Part shown: positions 57,508 to 64,000 of the stretch, piece by piece | How the letters are laid out: each line of letters opens with the position of its first letter | Numbering within the stretch: position 1 is the stretch's first letter | Assembly (NCBI GenBank): GCA_947492525.1 | Contig: CANLNQ010000013.1 | Location: forward strand, 62,001-126,000 | Direction: 5' to 3' | Origin: an uncultured Granulosicoccus sp. | GTDB taxonomy: Bacteria; Pseudomonadota; Gammaproteobacteria; Granulosicoccales; Granulosicoccaceae | Length of the DNA: 64,000 nt | Position numbers and translations under genes: made by a program | The notes under the pieces: model-generated | What the model saw: the letters and a program-made list of their open reading frames with translations, nothing else | Database searches by the model: none | What the model was told of the DNA's origin: nothing

Positions 57508-58510
57508 TGGAGGGGCCTGCGTCGACAGGCAACGGCTCGGCGCCCAGTTCATTGGCTTCCCAGAGGCTGGCATCGAGCGCGAAATCCCACATGACATCTT
57601 CCCCCATCCTATAGAGTCGATAACTCGGGCGCAACGCCTGCAACATGCTCCTGGCTCCCGGAATCTGCAAGGCCGGCACACCCTCGCCGACCAGAACCGG
57701 AGCGGTCGCGATCTGCAGGCGATTCAGGCAGCGGGCGTTGAAGAAGCGTGAAACGGTCACCCCGCCGCCTTCCACGAAGACTCGCCTGATTCCATGAGTG
57801 GCCAGCACATCGAGAATGGCACGGGGTTCCAGCCCTTCGCTACCTGAGCTCACGGCAATACGTCGACACCCCGGTGGCACGGTACGGCCGGCGAGATCGA
57901 TGTCACTGTCATGCAACAACCACGTCGAGGCTTCCCCATCGTTCAGCACCCGGGTGTCGGAAGCCACGCGTGCGGATGGGTCGAGAATGACTCTGACCGG
58001 ACTTTGACCGCTGACCGCCCGCGTTGTCAGCTGCGGGTCGTCTGCGCTGATGGTTCCTGCCCCGACGACAACAGCCTGACACAGGGAGCGCAGACGATGC
58101 AGATGCTTGCGATTCTGCTCACCCGTGACAAAGAAGGCATCGCCGCTGCTGGTCGCGATTCGTGCATCGACGCTTTGTCCCAGATGTCCGACGACGCAGT
58201 CCGGTTGCTCGGGTGTCCCCAATACCGGTAAGTAAAGCTCCAGCAGATGTTGTGTTTCTGTCGGCAGCGTCCGATCGTAGAGCCAGCCTTCCGAGCCATT
58301 CAGCTGCAGATGGCATTCTCCGTCAATGACAGAGACCCTGGATACCCGTCCATCGTGAGGTGTGTATCGCAATCCTGTTTCGCCGATATCACTGATCGCC
58401 AGCCCACCGTCAGAGGCGCCGGCGAGCAGTTGATCTGTCAGCACTCGAGCAGCCAGCAACAAGGCCCAGGCTTGCTGCTCTGCAGGGGTTTCAGTCAGTA
58501 GCTCGGACAC
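57482..58510 (-). CDS. RibD C-terminal / dihydrofolate-reductase-like pyrimidine reductase
   Basis: 342 residues. The reductase domain starts about residue 120: DCVVGHLGQSVDARIATSSG, then AVVVGAGTISADDPQLTTR and PVRVILDPSARV, all typical of the RibD reductase domain (5-amino-6-ribosylaminouracil reductase and relatives). There is no deaminase domain. The N-terminal ~115 residues are an unrecognised extension. It likely reduces a ribosylaminopyrimidine or pterin-like intermediate with NADPH. It converges on and overlaps the methyltransferase gene, and may be read from the FAD oxidoreductase gene 75 bases upstream. Confidence 0.82.
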   Translation of the reverse strand: MSELLTETPAEQQAWALLLAARVLTDQLLAGASDGGLAISDIGETGLRYTPHDGRVSRVSVIDGECHLQLNGSEGWLYDRTLPTETQHLLELYLPVLGTPEQPDCVVGHLGQSVDARIATSSGDAFFVTGEQNRKHLHRLRSLCQAVVVGAGTISADDPQLTTRAVSGQSPVRVILDPSARVASDTRVLNDGEASTWLLHDSDIDLAGRTVPPGCRRIAVSSGSEGLEPRAILDVLATHGIRRVFVEGGGVTVSRFFNARCLNRLQIATAPVLVGEGVPALQIPGARSMLQALRPSYRLYRMGEDVMWDFALDASLWEANELGAEPLPVDAGPSITMLWSGR

Positions 58511-58585
58511 GCAGTGTTCACTTCACGACAGCTTGAATAAGCATTGAATGATGCAGCAAAAATCGGCTCTGTGCCAGAGCAGGGT

Positions 58586-59887
58586 TCACAGCCCTCCGAT
58601 TCGGGAATCCAGAGCATCCTTCAGGCTCATGGCGGGAGCCGCCATCGGTATCATCGCCTTCAGCGGAGCGTGAAACCGGATGGGGCTGACAGCCTCAACC
58701 GGAAACGGCAGGCTGCTCTCCGCATCCCCCAGGACCTTGCGCGTCAGTGCGCGCCCCATGACCGAAGTCATGGCAATACCACGTCCACTGTAGCCGAGCG
58801 CCGCAGTCAGTCCCGGTGCAGGCTCATGAATATGCGGCATCATCTCCGGTGTGACGGCAATCCGGCCTCCCCAGGTTCGCTCCAGCCCGATACCTCGCAA
58901 TTGTGGAAATACCGTATTCAGGCCCTTGAGCAGCCGTTCACCTGCCAGCTTGCCGATATGCTCCGAACTGCCAACACAGCCGAAGATCAGCCGGCCATCG
59001 CGATCATAGCGGGCGAAATAGATGGCCAGCCTTGTATCCGATATCGTGACGGCATCGGGCAACACCGACGCACGCTGCGCAGCAGTCAGAGGCTCGGTAG
59101 CAACAGCGATACTCACCAGCGGAAAAAACGTCTTGTTCAGCCCCGGTGACGGCGACGCGCCGGTATAGGCGTTGGTGGTCTGTACGACCTGTTCCGCCGT
59201 TACCGACCCGTTGGCAGTGCTGACGGTCCATTTGCCGTCTGCTCGCTCCATCGTCTGAACGGCCTCCCCACAGAATAGCCGGGCACCTCTGGCCTGCGCA
59301 GCGCGGGCATAACCGCGTGTCAATGACAGGGGATGAACATGCCCTCCAGCGTGGTGAAACAAGGCGAAGCTGTAGGCAGGCGACCCACTCATGGACCGTA
59401 CCCGATCGCCTTCCAGCAGATCGATGCGGGCACCCGCCTGCGTCCAGGCGCCGTGCAGGCGCTCGAGAGACCGTCGGGACTTGCGCGTATGCGCCGCCTG
59501 CACCCAACCGCTCTGTACCGGATCACAATCAACGCCATAGTGCGCGATGTCCTTGAACAGATCATCGGCAGCACTCAGTGTGGTATTGACAAGACGTTCG
59601 GCCCTCGCCTGACCGAAACGCGTGGCCAGCTCCTCGGGTGTCTGACGCCAGACAGGGTTGCATTGTCCGCCACTGCGCCCCGAGGCACCCCAACCGATAT
59701 CCTGCGCCTCCAGCAGTACAACCGATACGCCCGCATCGGCCAACCCCAGGGCGGTACGGCATCCAGTCAGGCCGCCGCCAATGACAACGACATCTGCACT
59801 CGTGTTGCATTTCAGAGTCGAGCATGCTGGTGGGGGGCTTGCCGTGGCAGACCAATGAATTTCCCGAGCAGGCTTGCCGTTCATCAC
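58586..59887 (-). CDS. FAD-dependent oxidoreductase of the DAO (amine/amino acid oxidase) family
   Basis: 433 residues. The dinucleotide fold starts DVVVIGGGLTGCRTALGLAD, followed by LLEAQDIGWGASGRSGGQCN, the usual DadA/PuuB/OrdL pattern. C-terminal FAD closure is GLTAALGYSGRGIAMTSVMG. It should oxidise a secondary or primary amine (polyamine conjugate, sarcosine, taurine or similar). It is divergent from a taurine-type ABC importer; a shared palindrome 19 bases upstream of its start suggests joint control by the IclR protein at 63455. A TauY-like taurine dehydrogenase subunit is one option, but no TauX gene is present. Confidence 0.85.
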   Translation of the reverse strand: MMNGKPAREIHWSATASPPPACSTLKCNTSADVVVIGGGLTGCRTALGLADAGVSVVLLEAQDIGWGASGRSGGQCNPVWRQTPEELATRFGQARAERLVNTTLSAADDLFKDIAHYGVDCDPVQSGWVQAAHTRKSRRSLERLHGAWTQAGARIDLLEGDRVRSMSGSPAYSFALFHHAGGHVHPLSLTRGYARAAQARGARLFCGEAVQTMERADGKWTVSTANGSVTAEQVVQTTNAYTGASPSPGLNKTFFPLVSIAVATEPLTAAQRASVLPDAVTISDTRLAIYFARYDRDGRLIFGCVGSSEHIGKLAGERLLKGLNTVFPQLRGIGLERTWGGRIAVTPEMMPHIHEPAPGLTAALGYSGRGIAMTSVMGRALTRKVLGDAESSLPFPVEAVSPIRFHAPLKAMIPMAAPAMSLKDALDSRIGGL

Positions 59888-59905
59888 GAATCTCCCTGAA
59901 TATTA

Positions 59906-59922
59906 GTTCTGCATTATGAAAC
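59906..59922. promoter_or_regulatory. Putative IclR operator, site 1 (17-bp palindrome)
   Basis: GTTCTGCATTATGAAAC, an interrupted palindrome just upstream of the DAO-family gene start. It matches site 2 at 60101 in 12 of 17 positions, including both ends. Palindromes of this shape are typical of IclR-family binding sites. The surrounding 59888-60192 gap is otherwise AT-rich and without genes. Confidence 0.5.
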
Positions 59923-60054
59923 TATATTTTCCTTATATAAAACATAATACGATTATCCTCCCCCGTCAATGTTGATGTGGACAGGTAGAAAAACACATGC
60001 CCTTCTTGTATTGCTGGCAGACAAGCAAGCAAGTGCAGCCGCTAAAAAAAATGA

Positions 60055-60083
60055 TTGACCTGAGCTGACCCAGCGCTTAGCCT
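60055..60083 (+). promoter_or_regulatory. Possible sigma-70 promoter of the taurine-type ABC operon
   Basis: TTGACC (60055-60060), a 17-base spacer, and TAGCCT (60078-60083). The -35 is close to consensus, the -10 weak. Transcription would start just before operator site 2 (60101), as expected for repression or modulation by the IclR protein. Confidence 0.35.
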
Positions 60084-60100
60084 CATATTGCGATATTCAA

Positions 60101-60117
60101 GTTCTGTCATATGGAAC
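60101..60117. promoter_or_regulatory. Putative IclR operator, site 2 (17-bp palindrome)
   Basis: GTTCTGTCATATGGAAC, a palindrome with GTTC/GAAC ends, 75 bases before the ABC binding-protein start. It pairs with site 1 at 59906, so the divergent genes may be controlled together. The regulator is inferred to be the IclR protein encoded downstream of the operon. Confidence 0.5.
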
Positions 60118-60192
60118 ATGCATATCGTACTGATGCGACAACGACGAAAGCCTCGGCCCAAAGCCAGCTAAAGACCTCGCTAGGAGATTGAT

Positions 60193-61194
60193 ATGAAGTT
60201 TCGTACGACACGCGCACTGATTGTGGGCACGATGACCGCACTGTCCACACAAGTAGCCATGGCTCAGGACTTTGACGAATTGACGGTCGGTTACTTTCTG
60301 GAATGGCCCATGCCGATGATCGCCGCCATGGACTCGGGCGCTTATGATGAAGCGCTGGGAATGCCGGTCAAATGGGTATCTTTCGAAACAGGCACCGCCA
60401 TGAGCGCAGCCATGGCTTCCGGCGATGTACACATGTCTGTGTCGCAGGGCGTACCTCCGTTCGTGGTAGCGGCATCCGGCGGCCAGGATCTGCAGGTACT
60501 CGATGTCGCTGTCAGCTACTCGGACAATGACAACTGCATCGTCAACGCCGATCTCGAGATCGACAAGGACAGCGCCGGAGAACTCGCTGGCAAGAAAGTC
60601 GCCGTGCCACTGGGTACCGCCGCACACTATGGCTTTCTGCGTCAGATGGACCATTTCGGCATCGATCTGGCCAGTCTGCAGATTGTCGACATGGCACCAC
60701 CTGAGGGCGCTGCGGCACTGGGCCAGGGCGCCGTGGACTTTGCCTGCGGATATGGCGGTGGTCTGACGCGAATGAGAGAGTATGGCAATTCGCTGCTGAC
60801 AGGTGCCGAGAAGGAAGAGCTGGGTATTCTCGTATTCGATGTCACCACGGCGCCGGCCTCCTTCATTGCCGAAAATGGCGATCTGGTTGCCAAGTTCCTG
60901 TCAGTGACAGCTGCTGCCAACGAAGAATGGAACACCAATCAGAGTGACGACATGCTCGCTCTCATCGCGGCTGGATCAGGCATGGATCTGGAGGCCGCAC
61001 GAAGCGCCATCGCAACCATGAGCTTCCCATCCGTGGAAGAGCAACTGTCCGAGAAATGGCTCGGTGGCAACGCTGCCGAATTCATGAAAGGTGTTGCGGA
61101 TGTCTTCGTTGAAGCCGGCTCCATCGATTCAGCGCTGGACAGCTACGTTGATGCTGTCAATGCAGGACCATTGCAAGCTGCTCAGGACATGTAG
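60193..61194 (+). CDS. Periplasmic substrate-binding protein of a taurine/nitrate-type ABC importer
   Basis: 333 residues with a signal peptide (cleavage likely after AMA, residue 24). The mature part begins QDFDELTVGYFLEWPMPMIA, a TauA/SsuA/NrtA-like pattern; LAGKKVAVPLGTAAHYGFLR is the second-domain start and GQGAVDFACGYGGG a hinge/pocket block. It would capture a small organic molecule, such as taurine or another sulfonate or amine. A strong ribosome site TAGGAGA precedes the ATG. It is the first gene of an SBP-ATPase-permease operon and is followed by a long hairpin (61196-61240). Confidence 0.85.
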   Translation: MKFRTTRALIVGTMTALSTQVAMAQDFDELTVGYFLEWPMPMIAAMDSGAYDEALGMPVKWVSFETGTAMSAAMASGDVHMSVSQGVPPFVVAASGGQDLQVLDVAVSYSDNDNCIVNADLEIDKDSAGELAGKKVAVPLGTAAHYGFLRQMDHFGIDLASLQIVDMAPPEGAAALGQGAVDFACGYGGGLTRMREYGNSLLTGAEKEELGILVFDVTTAPASFIAENGDLVAKFLSVTAAANEEWNTNQSDDMLALIAAGSGMDLEAARSAIATMSFPSVEEQLSEKWLGGNAAEFMKGVADVFVEAGSIDSALDSYVDAVNAGPLQAAQDM

Positions 61195-61195
61195 A

Positions 61196-61240
61196 AAGAC
61201 GCCGTGATCGTCGCCTGCCGATGGGCGACGATCATGTCTT
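61196..61240 (+). other. Long hairpin between the binding-protein and ATPase genes
   Basis: Perfect 11-bp stem TGATCGTCGCC (61205-61215) and GGCGACGATCA (61224-61234) with an 8-base loop; outer bases AAGAC/GTCTT can extend it. It starts two bases after the binding-protein stop. Such structures between these genes usually protect the binding-protein mRNA 3' end and reduce read-through, giving more binding protein than ATPase. It is an inferred processing/attenuation element. Confidence 0.6.
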
Positions 61241-61289
61241 CATGGCTCGACAACGAGCGTCCAGGCGATGACGCTCAAGGGAGATAGGT

Positions 61290-62096
61290 GTGGGTAAACT
61301 GATTCTGGAACATTTGTCGATGCGTTTCGACATCCCCAATGGTGAGACGGTTCGGGCATTGGAAGATGTCTCTCTGACCCTGAACAAGGGCGAGCTGCTC
61401 AGCGTCCTCGGCCCGTCAGGCTGTGGCAAGACAACCCTGCTCAATATCGTCGCAGGCTTTCTTGCGCCCACCGAGGGACGGCTGGTACTGAATGATCATG
61501 ACATCGTGGGCCCCGATGCCGAGCGCGGCATGGTCTTCCAGCAGGGCGCGCTGTTCGAATGGATGTCGGTCAGAGAGAACGTGGGTTTTGGCCTGTTGAT
61601 GAAAGGCACACCCGAGAAGGAAAAATCCATTGTGGTGAACCACCTGCTCGATGTCGTCGGCTTGCGCGATTTCAAGGACAAGGCCGTGTACGAACTGTCC
61701 GGTGGCATGCAACAGCGCGTTGCACTGGCTCGATGCCTGGCCAACGATCCTGACGTCATCCTGATGGATGAACCGCTGGGCGCACTGGATGCGCTGACGC
61801 GAGAGAAAATGCAAAGCCTGGTTCTGAAACTGTGGAAGGAAACCGGCAAGACCATCATCCTGATCACTCACTCGGTTGAAGAAGCCTTGCTACTGGGCGA
61901 GCGACTGATCGTCATGGCGCCCAGACCGGGGCGCATTCACAAGGAATACAATCTGCCATTCGCAGAGCTTGGCGTGGAAGCCGATCTGAGAGAGGTCAAG
62001 AAGCACCCCGATTTTGCAACAACCCGAGAAGAGATACTCAATATGATCTGGGACATGGAAGAGGAAATCATGGGCACGAACGAGGCTGCACAATGA
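61290..62096 (+). CDS. ABC transporter ATP-binding protein, TauB/SsuB-like
   Basis: 268 residues from a GTG with AAGGGAG upstream. Walker A GPSGCGKTT (41-49), the Q-loop MVFQQGALFEW, signature LSGGMQQR (136-143), Walker B VILMDEP (156-162) and His-switch LITHSVEEALLL are intact. The C-terminal tail is the usual short NitT/TauT form. It powers the permease encoded by the next gene, which overlaps it by four bases (ATGA). Confidence 0.95.
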   Translation: MGKLILEHLSMRFDIPNGETVRALEDVSLTLNKGELLSVLGPSGCGKTTLLNIVAGFLAPTEGRLVLNDHDIVGPDAERGMVFQQGALFEWMSVRENVGFGLLMKGTPEKEKSIVVNHLLDVVGLRDFKDKAVYELSGGMQQRVALARCLANDPDVILMDEPLGALDALTREKMQSLVLKLWKETGKTIILITHSVEEALLLGERLIVMAPRPGRIHKEYNLPFAELGVEADLREVKKHPDFATTREEILNMIWDMEEEIMGTNEAAQ

Positions 62097-63361
62097 TCCC
62101 TTTACTCATCTATGTTTCCATCTTTGTCGTTGCCTATCTGATCGTCACCAAAGTCATCGCCGGTGCCCACCAGCGAGTCTTCTCCTCCAGAAAGACGGTG
62201 ACATTCGGCGATGAGAGCGCTGTTCGCCCCAACCGGATAGCGAGTGTCATCTCCATTGCCACACTGTTCCTGTTGTGGGGCATTTTCACCGGATCCGCGC
62301 TGCTACCGAAATCCCTGCACGCCCCCGCCCCGTTCGAAGGCACATCCACCTTCACCTACACGGCACAAAACGGCGCACAGGAAACCGACGATGCGACCGT
62401 TACCGTGCTGGTTCACCCCCGCGACGCCAAGGCCAGCAGTCCGGAGATCGAACCCGGAGATGGGTTTGCCCTGAACGATGCCAGCTCCGTGGCGCAATGG
62501 CGAACGAAGCTGATCAACGTCGCCAAGAACGATGTGGCGGCAGACGGCGACAAGCTGCAGATCGTTGCGATCAACGGTGAAAGCATCCAGCCCGGCGGCA
62601 CCGTCGATGTCGACGGCGGCAGCGTGACCCTGTCCGACAAGGGAACGCCCAATTTCGAACCGACACGCGGATGGCAAATGGAACCTCTGTACCTGCCGGC
62701 ACCTGAAAAGGTGTGGGAGCGTACACTGAAAATAGCCAGCGAGGGCTTTCGCAATTTCACCTTGGCTGAGCATCTGGGCTACTCACTGTTCCGAGTCATC
62801 GTCGGTTTCCTGCTGGGTGCCCTGGTCGGTATACCTCTGGGCTATGCCATGGGACTGAGCAACTGGTTTCGTGGCTGGTTCGATCCGATCGTCGAATTCA
62901 TGCGTCCGGTACCACCATTGGCACTGATTCCGCTGGTCATCATCTGGGCAGGTATCGGCGAGGCCGGCAAGATCATCCTGTTGTTCCTGGCCGCCTTGTG
63001 GATCATGGCCATAGCAGCACGCTCCGGGGTGTCAGGCGTCAAGATATCCAAGGTGCACGCCGCCTACTCTCTGGGCGCGAACAAGAAACAGATCATGCGC
63101 TACGTCATCATCCCCAACTCCCTGCCCGAGATATTCACCGGGGCCCGAGTGGCCATGGGCGTTTGCTGGGGAACCGTCGTCGCTGCCGAACTGGTGGCTG
63201 CCGAACAGGGAGCCGGCATGATGATCATGACAGCCTCCAAGTTCCAGAATACCGACATAGTCATTATGGGTATCATCCTGATCGGCATCATCGGCTTCGG
63301 TATCGACATGTTGATGCGCTGGGCCGAGAAGCTGCTCGTTCCCTGGAAAGGCAAAGGCTGA
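62093..63361 (+). CDS. ABC transporter permease of TauC/SsuC type with an extracytoplasmic cadherin/VCBS-like insert
   Basis: 422 residues, against about 260-280 in typical TauC. Helices at about 3-20 and 48-66 are followed by a ~120-residue insert (77-199), then the canonical permease from LPAPEKVWERTLKIASEGF onward. The EAA-like loop is AYSLGANKKQIMRYVIIPNS. The insert has FTYTAQNGAQETDDATVTVL and LQIVAINGESIQPGGTVDVD, which strongly recall bacterial cadherin/Ig-like repeats of adhesins. It should face the periplasm and may bind substrate, calcium or a partner protein. Start codon overlaps the ATPase stop. Confidence 0.87.
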   Translation: MIPLLIYVSIFVVAYLIVTKVIAGAHQRVFSSRKTVTFGDESAVRPNRIASVISIATLFLLWGIFTGSALLPKSLHAPAPFEGTSTFTYTAQNGAQETDDATVTVLVHPRDAKASSPEIEPGDGFALNDASSVAQWRTKLINVAKNDVAADGDKLQIVAINGESIQPGGTVDVDGGSVTLSDKGTPNFEPTRGWQMEPLYLPAPEKVWERTLKIASEGFRNFTLAEHLGYSLFRVIVGFLLGALVGIPLGYAMGLSNWFRGWFDPIVEFMRPVPPLALIPLVIIWAGIGEAGKIILLFLAALWIMAIAARSGVSGVKISKVHAAYSLGANKKQIMRYVIIPNSLPEIFTGARVAMGVCWGTVVAAELVAAEQGAGMMIMTASKFQNTDIVIMGIILIGIIGFGIDMLMRWAEKLLVPWKGKG

Positions 63362-63375
63362 TCCCAACTGCACGC

Positions 63376-63401
63376 GCGGGTTGTTCACCACAACAACCCG
63401 C
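63376..63401. terminator. Terminator-like hairpin after the ABC operon
   Basis: Perfect 10-bp inverted repeat GCGGGTTGTT / AACAACCCGC with a 6-base loop (CACCAC), 15 bases after the permease stop and before the IclR gene. No U tract follows, so it may be a Rho-assisted terminator or mRNA-end stabiliser. Confidence 0.55.
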
Positions 63402-63454
63402 CGACGATCCAGTGGCCTGCGGGTAGCTGATCAGAGAGCGCAATACATAATAAT

Positions 63455-64000
63455 ATGAAAAGCTCAATAGTCGAAAAACTACTGCATCTGCTGACCCTGG
63501 TCAGTGAATCGAAGAAACCACGGACATTCTCCGAACTGGTTGCCGATAGCGGCTTTCACAAAAGCACCTTGCATCGCCTGCTGGCCCTTGGTCTGGAATA
63601 CAAGGTGCTTCAGCACGACGAGAAGAGCAAGACCTATCTGCTCGGGCCGAAACTGTTCGACCTGGTGAAGAACGCCTACCAGGGGTACGACATTCAGATC
63701 ATGGCGCTGGACGAGATGATGCGCCTGCACAAACTGGTTAGACAGAACGTGACCATCGGTGTGCCCGTCGGCTCGGATACCGTCTATCTGCGAATACTCG
63801 AAGCGCCACACTCCATCGGCCCGATCCCCCAGCCGGGTATGCGTGAGCCGTTTCACTGCTCAGCCTCGGGAAAGGCACTGATGGCATTCCGCCCCGACAG
63901 CGCCATCAAGTCGAAGCTGGATGGACATCACTTCGAGAAATACACTGCCAATACAATCACATCCCCAAGCAAGTACATGAAGGTCCTCGACGAGGTCCGA
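63455..64000 (+). CDS. IclR-family transcriptional regulator, N-terminal part, runs off the window
   Basis: The reading frame from the ATG at 63455 is open to the window end (182 codons). It begins MKSSIVEKLLHLLTLVSESK, then a winged helix-turn-helix with SELVADSGFHKSTLHRLLAL, and the start of the IclR effector domain (VTIGVPVGSDTVYLRILEAP ... HCSASGKALMAF). It probably controls the ABC importer and the DAO-family gene through the two 17-bp palindromes at 59906 and 60101. The ribosome site is weak: only GAGAG about 20 bases upstream. The C-terminal ligand pocket lies outside the window. Confidence 0.93.
   Translation, partial: MKSSIVEKLLHLLTLVSESKKPRTFSELVADSGFHKSTLHRLLALGLEYKVLQHDEKSKTYLLGPKLFDLVKNAYQGYDIQIMALDEMMRLHKLVRQNVTIGVPVGSDTVYLRILEAPHSIGPIPQPGMREPFHCSASGKALMAFRPDSAIKSKLDGHHFEKYTANTITSPSKYMKVLDEVR

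Overview
The window is about 64 kb of dense, moderately GC-rich chromosomal DNA from what looks like a marine or coastal gammaproteobacterium. The reasons are the housekeeping set (BipA/TypA, ZapE, PncB, Slp-type lipoprotein, SdaA) together with a DMSP-degradation cluster, BCCT and taurine-type transporters, and many sensory proteins. A Granulosicoccus-like lineage would fit, but that is inference and no marker gene settles it. No rRNA, tRNA, CRISPR array, prophage or insertion sequence was seen.

Layout. 1-5.6 kb: the start of L-serine dehydratase, a radical SAM/DUF4130 pair linked to DNA metabolism, a secreted trypsin-like protease, an Slp lipoprotein and a small orphan protein. 5.6-14 kb: a PilJ-like chemotaxis receptor, a secreted GH123-like/DUF4091 protein, a CHASE histidine kinase and a lipoprotein alkaline phosphatase. 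14-23.2 kb: adenine deaminase and a LysR regulator, divergent from a GMC oxidoreductase, a BCCT carrier and a double-domain CaiB-type CoA-transferase. The last three match dddA-dddT-dddD of DMSP catabolism. 23.2-32 kb: BipA, ZapE, a PilZ/MotA-like pair, a DUF45 metallopeptidase, a CPA1 antiporter and a hybrid histidine kinase. 32-43.8 kb: ferredoxin, aminotransferases, PncB, nitroreductase, a DenD-like dehydrogenase, a DMT exporter, YgjP, a sterol-desaturase remnant, Nudix, GFA and Gfo/Idh/MocA proteins. 43.9-49.3 kb: a PotDABC-like importer divergent from an enolase-superfamily gene. 49.3-54 kb: an MHYT-PAS-GGDEF-EAL protein, a GT2 glycosyltransferase and a DMT transporter.

54.1-58.5 kb holds the most unusual block. 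Four overlapping genes encode an MDR dehydrogenase, a 6-PTPS-fold protein that lacks the usual catalytic Cys and one zinc His, a GT4 glycosyltransferase and a SAM methyltransferase. A RibD-type reductase gene converges on and overlaps the end of this operon. This reads as an uncharacterised pathway that makes a GTP-derived or pterin-like, glycosylated and methylated metabolite.

58.6-64 kb: a FAD amine-oxidase-like gene divergent from a taurine-type ABC importer, then an IclR regulator. Two near-identical 17-bp palindromes lie in the divergent promoter region and suggest a regulon. The importer permease carries an unusual insert that resembles bacterial cadherin/VCBS repeats.

A window-wide theme is short tandem repeats. 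Six unrelated arrays are present, with unit lengths of 6, 8, 12, 12, 17 and 20 bp. Four lie between genes just past stop codons, and two of those include the stop codon itself. Two are in frame inside genes.
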